From Lachnospiraceae bacterium (GTDB lineage Bacteria > Bacillota_A > Clostridia > Lachnospirales > Lachnospiraceae), in assembly GCA_009774655.1 (NCBI GenBank), contig VSOD01000004.1, positions 1 through 34,846 on the forward strand: a stretch of 34,846 bases of DNA, read 5' to 3'. Made by a program: the position numbers and the translations under genes. The notes below the pieces were generated by a model. The model did not search any database, was not told the origin of the DNA, and saw only the letters and a list, made by a program, of their open reading frames with translations. How positions within the stretch are numbered: position 1 is the first letter of the stretch; every line of letters starts with the position of its first letter. Shown in pieces: positions 8,444 to 15,982 of this stretch.

Positions 8444-8743
8444 TTACAGACCTGTGAAGATCTCGATCTCTTTGCTGTCCTGTGTCAGCTGCACGATAGC
8501 CTTCTTGGTCTTGGCCGTCTTACCGTAGACCATACCGCGTCTCTTCGTCTTGCCGTCCATATTCATGGTGTTGACTTTCGCAACTTTTGTTCCCTCGAAC
8601 ATCTTCTCAACGGCTTCCTTGATCTGTGTCTTGTTTGCTTCCGGGTGAACCAGGAAAGTATATTTCTTGTCGCCCATGCCAGCCATACTCTTCTCTGTGA
8701 TAACCGGTTTGAGGATTACATCATAATACTGAATCGCTGCCAT
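8444..8743 (-). CDS. rplW: 50S ribosomal protein L23
   Basis: L23 sits at the exit tunnel and docks trigger factor. The 99-residue product starts MAAIQYYDVILKPVITEKSM and has VHPEANKTQIKEAVEKMFEG plus the NTMNMDGKTKRRGM loop of the family. Its start ATG overlaps the rplD stop by one base (TAATG at 8745-8741). Confidence 0.98.
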   Translation of the reverse strand: MAAIQYYDVILKPVITEKSMAGMGDKKYTFLVHPEANKTQIKEAVEKMFEGTKVAKVNTMNMDGKTKRRGMVYGKTAKTKKAIVQLTQDSKEIEIFTGL

Positions 8744-9363
8744 TATGCATACACCTCCTCGATCTTGGCTACGGCATCCTTCGTGATCACCAGAGTGTCA
8801 CCTTTCAGGATATCGTATACGTTGATATTCTCTGCAACTGCAGTGGAAATAGTGGGCAGATTTTTTGCGGAGCGGATCACGTTTGCATCCTGTTCGCCGA
8901 TCACTACCATTGCCTTCTCCACTTTCAGGTTATCCATAACCTGCTTAAATTTCTTTGTCTTGATCTCGTCTAATTTCAACTCATCCAGGACGATCAGCTT
9001 GTTGTCCTGCACTCTGCTCGTAAGAACAGACTTGAGAGCCGCCTGCTTCTCTTTCTTGTTCATCTTGAAAGAGTAGTCTCTCGGAACGGGAGCGAATACA
9101 ACACCGCCGCCTTTCCACTGGGGAGCTCTTGTAGAGCCCTGTCTTGCATGACCTGTTCCCTTCTGTCTCCACGGTTTTCTGCCGCCGCCGGATACTTCGG
9201 AACGAGTCTTCGCTTTCTGTGTTCCCTGACGTTTGTTAGCAAGCGTCTGAACGACTGCCAGGTGTACCAGATGTTCATTGATCTCAACACCGAACACCGC
9301 ATCATTCAAATCCATCTTACCGACTTCTTTGCCTTCCATATTATAAACAGATACGTTTGCCAT
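8743..9363 (-). CDS. rplD: 50S ribosomal protein L4
   Basis: L4 reaches into the exit tunnel and, in E. coli, represses the S10 operon through its leader RNA. The 206-residue product starts MANVSVYNMEGKEVGKMDLN and has the tunnel loop KTRSEVSGGGRKPWRQKGTG. Full length, with no obvious macrolide-resistance change in the loop. Because the operon here also has a structured leader (10509-10629), L4 is a reasonable candidate ligand, by analogy only. Confidence 0.98.
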   Translation of the reverse strand: MANVSVYNMEGKEVGKMDLNDAVFGVEINEHLVHLAVVQTLANKRQGTQKAKTRSEVSGGGRKPWRQKGTGHARQGSTRAPQWKGGGVVFAPVPRDYSFKMNKKEKQAALKSVLTSRVQDNKLIVLDELKLDEIKTKKFKQVMDNLKVEKAMVVIGEQDANVIRSAKNLPTISTAVAENINVYDILKGDTLVITKDAVAKIEEVYA

Positions 9364-9398
9364 CTGAATGGTCCTCCTTTCATCTGTGACTCAGGTCA

Positions 9399-10085
9399 CT
9401 ATTTCGCATTCACCTTAGTTGTCTCTTTAACAGTTACTAAGGCTTTTCTCGGGCCCGGTACAGCGCCTTTGACAAGGATAAGGTTCTTATCCGCATCAAC
9501 TCTTACCACTGTAAGGTTCTGAACCGTCACTCTCACGCAGCCCATATGTCCCGGCATTCCCTTGCCCTTGAACACTTTACTCGGGGAGGAACATGCACCG
9601 TTGGAACCCTGATGGCGATGGAATTTGGAACCGTGAGTCATGGGACCTCTGTGCTGGCCGTGTCTCTTGATCGCGCCCTGGAATCCCTTACCTTTGGAGA
9701 TCGCGGTCACATCAACTCTGTCACCGTTCGCAAAGATATCCGCCTTGATCTCGCTTCCAAGTGTATATTCTTCTGCGTTCTCCAGCTTCAGTTCTCTTAC
9801 ATATCTCCTGCTGGATACGCCCGCCTTCTCGAAGTGGCCTTTCAGCGCCTTGTTAACGCCGTGTCTGTGGACAACTTCCTTCCTGCCGCTCTTGTCTTTG
9901 TTAACAATCCTGTCTTTCTTCTCTACAAAACCAACCTGCACAGCGCTGTAACCATCGTTCTCTACAGTCTTAACCTGCGTCACTGCACAAGGGCCTGCCT
10001 GAAGCACGGTAACGGGTGTCAATGTTCCGTCTTCGCTGAAGATTTGAGTCATTCCGACTTTTGTTGCCAAAATAGCTTTTTTCAT
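9399..10085 (-). CDS. rplC: 50S ribosomal protein L3
   Basis: L3 starts large-subunit assembly and extends toward the peptidyl transferase centre. The 228-residue product starts MKKAILATKVGMTQIFSEDG and has the conserved GSKFHRHQGSNGACSSPSKV and GKGMPGHMG segments. It is about 20 residues longer than B. subtilis L3; the extra length lies around residues 56-100 (KKDRIVNKDKSGRKEVVHRH) rather than at the start. Confidence 0.97.
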   Translation of the reverse strand: MKKAILATKVGMTQIFSEDGTLTPVTVLQAGPCAVTQVKTVENDGYSAVQVGFVEKKDRIVNKDKSGRKEVVHRHGVNKALKGHFEKAGVSSRRYVRELKLENAEEYTLGSEIKADIFANGDRVDVTAISKGKGFQGAIKRHGQHRGPMTHGSKFHRHQGSNGACSSPSKVFKGKGMPGHMGCVRVTVQNLTVVRVDADKNLILVKGAVPGPRKALVTVKETTKVNAK

Positions 10086-10151
10086 TCTTTCCTTTACCTC
10101 CTGTTATTCTACAGCGGACCAGTCATACTTCCGGTCGTTCTAGTAGGGGCC

Positions 10152-10469
10152 TTATTTGTTCTTCATCTTGATGTCGATATAAACACCTGCGGGCATCTCC
10201 AGTCTCTGCAGCGCATCCACCGTCTTGGGTGTAGGTGTGATGATGTCGATGAGTCTCTTATGAGTCCTCTGCTCGAACTGCTCTCTGGAATCCTTGTACT
10301 TGTGGACCGCCCTTAAGATGGTCACAACTTCCTTCTTGGTCGGAAGCGGTACAGGGCCGCTCACCTGAGATCCGTTCTTCTTTACTGTCTCGATGATTTT
10401 CTTTGCAGATGCATCAACCAACTGATGATCATAGGCTTTAAGTGTAATTCTCATTACTTGACTTGCCAT
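10152..10469 (-). CDS. rpsJ: 30S ribosomal protein S10
   Basis: S10 is a small-subunit head protein that also acts as NusE in transcription antitermination. The 105-residue product begins MASQVMRITLKAYDHQLVDA and contains GPVPLPTKKEVVTILRAVHK and SREQFEQRTHKRLIDI. It is the first gene of the operon. The Shine-Dalgarno GGAGG is at 10481-10485, separated from the ATG by 11 bases that include a run of seven Ts. Confidence 0.98.
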   Translation of the reverse strand: MASQVMRITLKAYDHQLVDASAKKIIETVKKNGSQVSGPVPLPTKKEVVTILRAVHKYKDSREQFEQRTHKRLIDIITPTPKTVDALQRLEMPAGVYIDIKMKNK

Positions 10470-10499
10470 AAAAAAAGTCGCCTCCTTTTCGCACTTTTT
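10470..10499 (-). promoter_or_regulatory. Hairpin holding the rpsJ Shine-Dalgarno in its loop
   Basis: On the minus strand AAAAAGT (10499-10493) can pair with ACTTTTT (10478-10472), extended inward by CG/CG with one bulged G. The 9-nt loop is AAAAGGAGG, the Shine-Dalgarno itself, and seven Ts (10476-10470) precede the ATG directly. It resembles a weak intrinsic terminator or a ribosome-access switch. The stem is A/U-rich, so its stability is uncertain. Confidence 0.45.
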
Positions 10500-10508
10500 G
10501 TTCTAAGT

Positions 10509-10629
10509 ACGACAAGCGGTGACTGTACACTCTCCCGTGTGTGTCCTGTTTCGTAAAACATACAAGAACACTAATCACGTTGTTTCCGGCATGAGCCGGA
10601 CATCTGTTGTCTGTACAGTGACTTGTCGT
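10509..10629 (-). promoter_or_regulatory. Structured S10 operon leader RNA
   Basis: A long-range inverted repeat closes the leader: on the minus strand ACGACAAG (10629-10622) and ACTGTACA (10619-10612) pair with TGTACAGT (10529-10522) and CTTGTCGT (10516-10509), 16 pairs with a small internal loop. Inside are a TCCGGC-TCAT-GCCGGA hairpin (10600-10585) and a stem of GTGTTCTTGT with ACAGGACAC with one bulge (about 10571-10542). The layout is a multi-branch junction, as in ribosomal protein leader RNAs that bind an operon product. Confidence 0.65.
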
Positions 10630-10719
10630 CAGTTTCCTAACTTGACATTCGCTCCACGGAAAACCTGCCACGCGGGCAGCAACCTCACGCTTCAAAGCTA
10701 TCATGCCACAGCACTGACT

Positions 10720-10748
10720 AGTATACATGATGTTTTTAACGGATGCAA
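10720..10748 (-). promoter_or_regulatory. S10 operon promoter
   Basis: Minus-strand TTGCAT (10748-10743), a 17-bp spacer and TATACT (10725-10720) make a good sigma-A promoter. Transcription would start near 10712, giving a leader of about 240 nt before rpsJ, and the promoter lies just downstream of the nagA terminator. Confidence 0.75.
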
Positions 10749-10752
10749 GTGT

Positions 10753-10808
10753 TTTTTTGAAAAAAAATCAAGAACTCCTGTCTCCTTGTTGCAGGAAACG
10801 GGAGTTCC
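10753..10808 (-). terminator. Intrinsic terminator after nagBA
   Basis: Minus-strand GAACTCC (about 10806-10800) pairs with GGAGTTC (10778-10772), followed by TTGATTTTTTTT. It lies just past the nagA stop and insulates the S10 promoter from nagBA transcription. Confidence 0.8.
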
Positions 10809-10822
10809 TTATAATACAGCTG

Positions 10823-11959
10823 TTATAAAGGTTTGCCGGCCAGAATCACTTTCTGCAGTGTCAGGCCGTCATTCTTAAGCAGTACCACATCCGCCACTTT
10901 GCCGGGCGTGATGCTGCCATGGTTGTCATAGATGCCGACGGACTTCGCAGAATTGACTGCCGCACATTTCACGGCGGACGTAAGCGGAATGCCCATCTTA
11001 AGCACTGCGGTGCGCATACAGTCCAAAAGGTTGGTCACGGAGCCGGCGATGGTGCCGTCGTGGAGGGTGGCCAGATTGCCCGTCACCTTCACGTCCTGGC
11101 CGCCCAGGGTATAATCACCGTCCTCCAGTCCCGTGGCGCGCATACTGTCGCTGATCAGGATGATGCGGTCGTCGCCGAAGATCTTGAAGGTGGTTCTGAC
11201 TGCGGACGGGTGAATGTGCACGCCGTCACAGATCAGCTCTACTTCTACTTTCCCGGTATCGGCAGCCGCGCCGATCGGGCCGGGCGCCCTGTGGGTATAG
11301 GGATGCATGGCATTGTACAGGTGCGTCATATGGCTGGCGCCCTTCTCAAAAGCTCTGACAGCCGTGTCATAATCGGTGCAGGTATGTGCGATGGACATCA
11401 CCGCCTGGTCATGCCTCTGCTCGATCAGCTCCATGGCGCCCTCTTCCTCCGGCGCGATGGCAAGCAGCTTTACACGATTGCCGGACGCTTCGTTCAGTCT
11501 GTCGAACATGGCGATGTCCGGTTTGTGGATATATTCGCCGTTCTGAGCCCCCTTCTTCGCAAGCGATATAAAAGGGCCTTCCATGTTGATCCCATGGAAA
11601 TGCGCTCTGTCGTCCTTCTCACCTTCTTCGGCGTAGGCTCTGGCCGTGCTGCAGATACCGTGCAGCATCTCCTCGGAGAGCGTCATGGTAGCCGGTACGA
11701 TATTCGTCACGCCCACCGATGCTTCATAGGCCGCCATCGTGTCGATGGCCTCTTTCGTACCGTCGCAGAAATCCCGGCCCATGCAGCCGTGAAAGTGAAT
11801 ATCTGTCAGGCCCGGAATCGCCACGCATCCGCCGGCGTCGATCTCCGTCTTATCGCTGACTTTCTCCGCACAGTCCACGAAACGGGTTCCTTCTATATAT
11901 ATATCCTTTTCCAGAAAGATTCCATCTTCCGTATATACACTGGCATTTTTAATGATCAT
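10823..11959 (-). CDS. nagA: N-acetylglucosamine-6-phosphate deacetylase
   Basis: NagA removes acetate from GlcNAc-6-phosphate to give glucosamine-6-phosphate, the substrate of NagB. The 378-residue product has the amidohydrolase metal sites: HFHG (H55, H57), MEGPF with E127, H192 in IAHT, H213 in THLYNAMHPYTHRAPG, and the catalytic aspartate D271 in ISDSM. Length is typical. It follows nagB by 21 bases with no terminator between, so the two form an operon, and it is followed by a strong terminator. Cytoplasmic. Confidence 0.97.
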   Translation of the reverse strand: MIIKNASVYTEDGIFLEKDIYIEGTRFVDCAEKVSDKTEIDAGGCVAIPGLTDIHFHGCMGRDFCDGTKEAIDTMAAYEASVGVTNIVPATMTLSEEMLHGICSTARAYAEEGEKDDRAHFHGINMEGPFISLAKKGAQNGEYIHKPDIAMFDRLNEASGNRVKLLAIAPEEEGAMELIEQRHDQAVMSIAHTCTDYDTAVRAFEKGASHMTHLYNAMHPYTHRAPGPIGAAADTGKVEVELICDGVHIHPSAVRTTFKIFGDDRIILISDSMRATGLEDGDYTLGGQDVKVTGNLATLHDGTIAGSVTNLLDCMRTAVLKMGIPLTSAVKCAAVNSAKSVGIYDNHGSITPGKVADVVLLKNDGLTLQKVILAGKPL

Positions 11960-11980
11960 ATGATGATTTTCCTTTCCTTA

Positions 11981-12706
11981 TTATATCTCTGACAATGCAG
12001 CCTCGTCCGCTACGATCGTCACGTCGTTGTGCAGCTGGAGGATGGAGCCCTGCACCTGAGGGGTGATCGGGCCGAAGCAGGTAGCCTTGAGGGCCGCCGC
12101 CTTATCCTTGCCGCTGATCACCACCAGCACCTTCTTCGCCTGCATGATCGTCTTAATGCCCATCGTGTATGCCTGACGCGGCACATCGTCTATGGAAGCG
12201 AAGAATCTCTGGTTCGCCTTGATCGTCGTCTCCGTCAGGTCAACGCAGTGTGTCTCCGCCTCAAATACATCGCCCGGCTCATTGAAACCGATATGGCCGT
12301 TGTGGCCCAGGCCCAGAAGCTGCAGATCGATACCGCCCACGCCGGCAATGATCTCATTGTAAGCACGGCACGCCTTGTCGCTGTCAGGCTCTGTGCCGTC
12401 CGGCAGGAACGTGCGCTCCGGCTTCACATTAACCTTGCTGAAGAAGTGATGGTTCATGAAATAGTAATAACTCTGGTCATTATCCCGCGGCAGTCCCTTG
12501 TACTCGTCCAGATTCACGGTAGTAATCCCGGAAAAGTCAAGATCTCCCTTCTCATAGGCTGCTGCCAGATTGGCATATGTGCCGATCGGGGAAGAACCCG
12601 TCGCCAGACCAAGCACACAATCCGGTTTCATGATCACCTGCGACGCAATGATGGCCGCCGCCTTTCTGCTCATATCTTCATAATCTTTTGCTCTGATAAT
12701 CCTCAT
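11981..12706 (-). CDS. nagB: Glucosamine-6-phosphate deaminase
   Basis: NagB converts glucosamine-6-phosphate to fructose-6-phosphate and ammonia. The 241-residue product contains GLATGSSPIGTY (phosphate binding), NLDEY with D67, and LGLGHNGHIGFNEPG holding H138 and E143 of the active site. A GGAGG site sits just upstream of the ATG. It is first in the nagB-nagA operon and has its own promoter, separate from the PTS genes upstream. Confidence 0.97.
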   Translation of the reverse strand: MRIIRAKDYEDMSRKAAAIIASQVIMKPDCVLGLATGSSPIGTYANLAAAYEKGDLDFSGITTVNLDEYKGLPRDNDQSYYYFMNHHFFSKVNVKPERTFLPDGTEPDSDKACRAYNEIIAGVGGIDLQLLGLGHNGHIGFNEPGDVFEAETHCVDLTETTIKANQRFFASIDDVPRQAYTMGIKTIMQAKKVLVVISGKDKAAALKATCFGPITPQVQGSILQLHNDVTIVADEAALSEI

Positions 12707-12869
12707 GTTTCCTCCATTCTGAAGCGTATTCCATACGTTCCGTCCGGGCCTCCTTCACACCTTCCTGCAAAGACAGTCGCTTTTGATGTGTCTGTATTCT
12801 GCGACGCTTCCACGCAACTCCTGAAATAAGTCTGCCCGATAACTGCATATTTATAATGTTTTCTCTATC

Positions 12870-12898
12870 ATTCTCTCTGTAAATTCTTAAGTTGTCAA
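12870..12898 (-). promoter_or_regulatory. nagBA promoter
   Basis: Minus-strand TTGACA (12898-12893), a 17-bp spacer and GAGAAT (12875-12870; 4 of 6 matches to TATAAT). The -35 box begins immediately after the T-tract of the nagE terminator. The 5' untranslated region would be about 160 nt. No NagR-type operator or CcpA cre site is evident around it. Confidence 0.5.
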
Positions 12899-12902
12899 GA
12901 TA

Positions 12903-12933
12903 AAAACGGAGACCCGAAGGCCTCCGTTCTGCT
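12903..12933 (-). terminator. Intrinsic terminator after nagE
   Basis: Minus-strand AACGGAG pairs with CTCCGTT around a short GC-rich loop, followed by TTTTATC. A second hairpin, GGTATTAT/ATAATACC (12943-12968), begins at the nagE stop codon. Together they end the licT-EIIA-nagE transcript. Confidence 0.8.
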
Positions 12934-12967
12934 AGGGGTTTCGGTATTATGAAAAATGATATAATAC

Positions 12968-14437
12968 CTATAACATCTTCTTCATTTCATCAGCAACGAA
13001 CTGTACCTTCGTACCTACGATAACCTGTACGGAAGTCTTGCCCGGCCTCATAACGCCTGCAACGCCTGCCGATTTGATCTTCTTCTCGTTAACCTTCGTG
13101 TTATCCTTGATCTCCAGACGAAGTCTTGTAATACAGTTGTCAAGAGATGCAACGTTCTCCTTGCCGCCAAGACCTTCCAGAATGATCGCTGCCACTTCTG
13201 TAAAGTCATTGTTCGCCAGAACTGCCTTCTTCTCTTCTTCCAGATCGTCGTCTTCTCTACCAGGTGTCTTTAAGTCAAACTTAACGATCGCGAAGCGGAA
13301 CACAACATAGAATATCGCAAATGCCGCAAGACCCAGAGGAAGGATCAGCCATGTCTTGTCTGCTGCGGGCAGGAATGCCGAGAACACAAGGTCCGTAGCG
13401 CCTGCCGAGAAGCTGAAACCTGCACGGAAGCCAAGCAGTGCAACAACTACTGTGAAGATACCGTAAAGGATCGCATAGATCACATACAGCAACGGAGCCA
13501 GGAACATGAAACCGAATTCGAAAGGCTCTGTAACACCGCAGACAAATGCACAGACAGCTGCGGATGCAACAAGACCACTTGCTACTTTCTTCTTGTTATC
13601 CTTCGCTGTATGGATCATAGCCAGAGCAGCGCCAGGAATACCGAACATCATACAAGGGAAGAATCCGGACATATACATACCGAGACTCCATGTAACGTCT
13701 GCGCTGGTCTCGCCTGCCCAGAAGTGGGTCAGATCGCCGAGACCGATGGTGTCAAACCAGAATACATTGTTCAACGCATGGTGCAGACCTGTCGGGATCA
13801 GCAGTCTGTTCAGGAACGCATAGATACCTGCGCCAACCGGGCCCATTCCTACGATTGCCTGACCTACAGCGATCAGTGCGCCGAATACTACCGGCCATAC
13901 AAACAAAAGAACTGCCGACACAACAATGGATGTCACACCGGAAATGATCGCCACACAGCGTTTGCCGCTGAAGAAGGACAGCCAATCCGGCAGTTTCGTC
14001 GATTTAAATTTGTTGTAGCATGTTGCGCCAATGATACCAGCCAGAATACCGATAAACGGGTTGCCGATCTTATCGAATGCCAGTGTCTTGGTTGCGCTCT
14101 CTGCGATCGAAGGCATCATCGTTGTCACTGCGCCTGTCGAAAGCAGATTGGTGATCATCAGCCATGATGCAAATGCAGCCAGACCGGACGTACCGTCATG
14201 GTCATCAGACATTCCCACGCCGACACCGATAACAAACAGGAGCGCCATATTGTCAACCAGCGCGCCGCCGGCTTTCACCAGAAAGAAGCCCAGCTTCTGT
14301 ACAAAACCTACAACCTCACCACCCTGCATAGTGGAAGGACACAATGCATATCCGATTCCCATCAGGATACCGCAGATGGGCAGACATGCTACGGGAAGCA
14401 TCAAAGCTTTACCCAGTTTCTGTAAATACTTCATCAT
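12968..14437 (-). CDS. nagE: PTS N-acetylglucosamine transporter, EIICB
   Basis: This is the membrane transporter of a glucose-superfamily PTS, which imports and phosphorylates the sugar. Residues 1-390 form the EIIC domain with about ten hydrophobic segments and the substrate motifs PTGLHHALNN (215-224) and GVTEPFEFGF (301-310). Residues 410-489 form EIIB with the phosphocysteine C435 in SLDNCITRLRLEI. There is no fused EIIA; that is the separate gene just upstream. The GlcNAc assignment rests on family resemblance and on nagB-nagA next door; glucose is the alternative. Confidence 0.88.
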   Translation of the reverse strand: MMKYLQKLGKALMLPVACLPICGILMGIGYALCPSTMQGGEVVGFVQKLGFFLVKAGGALVDNMALLFVIGVGVGMSDDHDGTSGLAAFASWLMITNLLSTGAVTTMMPSIAESATKTLAFDKIGNPFIGILAGIIGATCYNKFKSTKLPDWLSFFSGKRCVAIISGVTSIVVSAVLLFVWPVVFGALIAVGQAIVGMGPVGAGIYAFLNRLLIPTGLHHALNNVFWFDTIGLGDLTHFWAGETSADVTWSLGMYMSGFFPCMMFGIPGAALAMIHTAKDNKKKVASGLVASAAVCAFVCGVTEPFEFGFMFLAPLLYVIYAILYGIFTVVVALLGFRAGFSFSAGATDLVFSAFLPAADKTWLILPLGLAAFAIFYVVFRFAIVKFDLKTPGREDDDLEEEKKAVLANNDFTEVAAIILEGLGGKENVASLDNCITRLRLEIKDNTKVNEKKIKSAGVAGVMRPGKTSVQVIVGTKVQFVADEMKKML

Positions 14438-14469
14438 ACAATTTTACCCCCTCATAAAATTATTGTTCA

Positions 14470-14535
14470 GTTCTACCCTAGCCATAGAACCAATGCCTTT
14501 TGCATCTATATCTCATGGATCCTGGGTGGATCCAT
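14470..14535 (-). other. Two hairpins between EIIA and nagE
   Basis: The 110-nt spacer contains ATGGATCC/GGATCCAT (14515-14535, 5-nt loop) and GTTCTA/TAGAAC (14470-14490, 9-nt loop). Neither is followed by a T-tract. They may protect or process the mRNA so that the small soluble EIIA is made in excess of the membrane protein; this is inference. Confidence 0.5.
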
Positions 14536-14547
14536 TCAATATCACAG

Positions 14548-15033
14548 CTACTTCTCGATCGTCAAAACGACGTCGCCCTGCGTCACATCTCCTGACGCCG
14601 CCATCTCGAATTTCGAGAACTCATCCGTATTGCAGATCACTACCGGCGTGATCGTATCATAACCTTCCGCCTTGATCTGCTCGATATCCGCCTCCAGAAG
14701 CAGGTCGCCTTTCTTCACCTTGTCGCCTTCCTTCGCATGGATCGTAAAATGTTTGCCGTTCAGCTTCACGGTGTCCAATCCGATATGGATCAGGATCTCC
14801 GCACCCGAATCCGCGGTGATGGCTGCCGCGTGTCCGGTCGGGAATACCGTGCTGACCGTACCGTCTGCCGGCGCGCAGATCCGGTTATCCGAAGGGATCA
14901 CCGCCACGCCCTTGCCAAGGATCTCATCGCCGAAGGTGGGATCGTTCACCTCGCTGATCGCTACCAGCTTCCCCGATACCGGCGCTGCGATCTCAATACC
15001 GCCTTTACCAAATAAATTCTGAAAAAGTTTCAT
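14548..15033 (-). CDS. PTS glucose-family EIIA protein
   Basis: This cytoplasmic EIIA passes phosphate from HPr to the EIIB domain of the transporter downstream. The 161-residue product is a full single-domain EIIA-Glc: IEIAAPVSGKLVAISEV at the start, PSDNRICAPADGTVSTVFPT in the middle, and the two active-site histidines H68 (GHAAAI) and H83 (EILIHIGLDTVKL, the phosphorylated one). It sits between licT and nagE, 16 bases after licT. It could also serve other EIIA-less sugar transporters. Confidence 0.93.
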   Translation of the reverse strand: MKLFQNLFGKGGIEIAAPVSGKLVAISEVNDPTFGDEILGKGVAVIPSDNRICAPADGTVSTVFPTGHAAAITADSGAEILIHIGLDTVKLNGKHFTIHAKEGDKVKKGDLLLEADIEQIKAEGYDTITPVVICNTDEFSKFEMAASGDVTQGDVVLTIEK

Positions 15034-15049
15034 TCTCGCCCCTCACTTT

Positions 15050-15889
15050 CTATCCTGCATAGAGGTCCTTCATACGTTTGATGTCCAATGCCAGATAAAT
15101 CTTCTCTTCTTCTGTCATGCTGCACTGGTATGTGGCCTCTATATAATCATTGATACCGTTAATGATCTGATATTCTTCTCTGTAATTGTCCTGTACGAAG
15201 CTGTAGAGCGCTTCGTCCTTGCGCCCGCTCATGGGTTCTTCCGAGACCAGCCTGTTGGCAAGCTGCTTCAAGTCGGAGATCAGCTTCTCCTTCGGGTAGT
15301 TCCGCCCCTCGGGGATCGTAATATGCCGCTCGATGATCTCCATCATCTCCCGCATCATCCTGATCATCTGAAAAGCCTTGCCCATGATCAGGTTCGTCTC
15401 ACCGTTAATGATGTGGAGTGCGATGGATGCTGCCTCATCCTCCACGAGACGGCAGCCGGTTCTCTCTTCGATCTTCTCCAGCGCATATCTGCCAACCGAG
15501 TACTCTACCGGGTAGAACAGCCGCACTTCATCAGACAGTATATTATCAAATTCCATCCCTGCCCGGTATCTGTCGATCACGAAACTGATATGATCCGTCA
15601 GCGTCAGATAAACGTTCTGGTTCAGATTGATCTTCAGGCTCTCCCTGGCGTACGAGATAATGTCGTTGGCCAGTCTGATGTGTTCCAGTGGCAGGGATGC
15701 CAGTAACTTCTTGAACTGCTCCTTGTCATCCATGTTGTCCAGCCGAAACGTCTTCTCGACTGCGGCGCTGTCAATTTCGCTTCCCGGTCCTTTGCCGAAT
15801 CCGATTCCCCTTCCCATGACGACCAGCTCCACACCGTTATTATCCCGCGCCTGGATAATATTATTATTGATTACCTTCTCGATACGCAC
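15050..15889 (-). CDS. licT: LicT/BglG-family transcription antiterminator, Asp at both PRD2 sites
   Basis: This RNA-binding antiterminator (279 residues, GTG start) should bind the RAT hairpin at 15977-16007 in its own leader. Residues 1-55 are the co-antiterminator domain (RIEKVINNNIIQARDNNGVE, VVMGRGIGFGK). PRD1 keeps both histidines, H100 (LTDHISF) and H159 (IALHIING). In PRD2, aligning by eye to B. subtilis LicT, the first histidine (H207, motif THLKFFAQRL) is D206 in SDLKQLANRL, and the second (H269, motif LTIHIERV) is D269 in LALDIKRM. Both codons are GAC. Family biochemistry has PRD1 phosphorylation by the PTS EII as inactivating and PRD2 phosphorylation by HPr as activating. Confidence 0.95.
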   Translation of the reverse strand: MRIEKVINNNIIQARDNNGVELVVMGRGIGFGKGPGSEIDSAAVEKTFRLDNMDDKEQFKKLLASLPLEHIRLANDIISYARESLKINLNQNVYLTLTDHISFVIDRYRAGMEFDNILSDEVRLFYPVEYSVGRYALEKIEERTGCRLVEDEAASIALHIINGETNLIMGKAFQMIRMMREMMEIIERHITIPEGRNYPKEKLISDLKQLANRLVSEEPMSGRKDEALYSFVQDNYREEYQIINGINDYIEATYQCSMTEEEKIYLALDIKRMKDLYAG

Positions 15890-15928
15890 TTTTCATTCCT
15901 CATCCGCTGAATCTTTTGATAATAAAAT

Positions 15929-15982
15929 AAAAAACCAAACAATATAAACTAACCTTCCGGTCAATTCATATGATCTGGTTTT
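15929..15982 (-). terminator. LicT-controlled leader terminator
   Basis: On the minus strand a long stem of about 14 pairs (TATGAATTGACC with GGTTAGTTTATA, GGAA loop, several G-U pairs) is extended outward by AAAACC with GGTTTT, then a T-rich tract. The 5' AAAACC belongs to the 3' arm of the RAT, so the two structures exclude each other, as LicT-type antitermination requires. Confidence 0.9.

Larger units (their letters stand above)
10470..10822 (-). other. Gene-free interval between nagA and rpsJ
   Basis: This 353-base stretch holds, in minus-strand order, the nagA terminator (10753-10808), the S10 promoter (10720-10748), the structured leader and the rpsJ ribosome binding site. A 96-codon open frame (10438-10728) crosses it but overlaps rpsJ in another frame and the leader stems, and I do not consider it a gene. 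Confidence 0.85.

Noticed and set aside
10438..10728. 96-codon open frame on the minus strand across the S10 leader, possible leader peptide
   Set aside because: It starts before the predicted transcription start, overlaps rpsJ in another frame, has no ribosome binding site, and its sequence is explained by RNA stems.
10919..11992. Long open frame (357 codons) opposite nagA
   Set aside because: It is antisense to a fully conserved nagA, with rare-looking composition and no ribosome binding site; the same holds for the 395-codon frame opposite the ATPase gene and the 404-codon frame opposite the GH42-like gene.
12707..12869. CcpA cre site or NagR operator before nagB
   Set aside because: No sequence resembling either consensus was found in the spacer.
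14515..14535. RAT or terminator between EIIA and nagE
   Set aside because: The hairpins lack the GGATTGTTACTG and GGCAAAACC arms of a RAT and have no T-tract.
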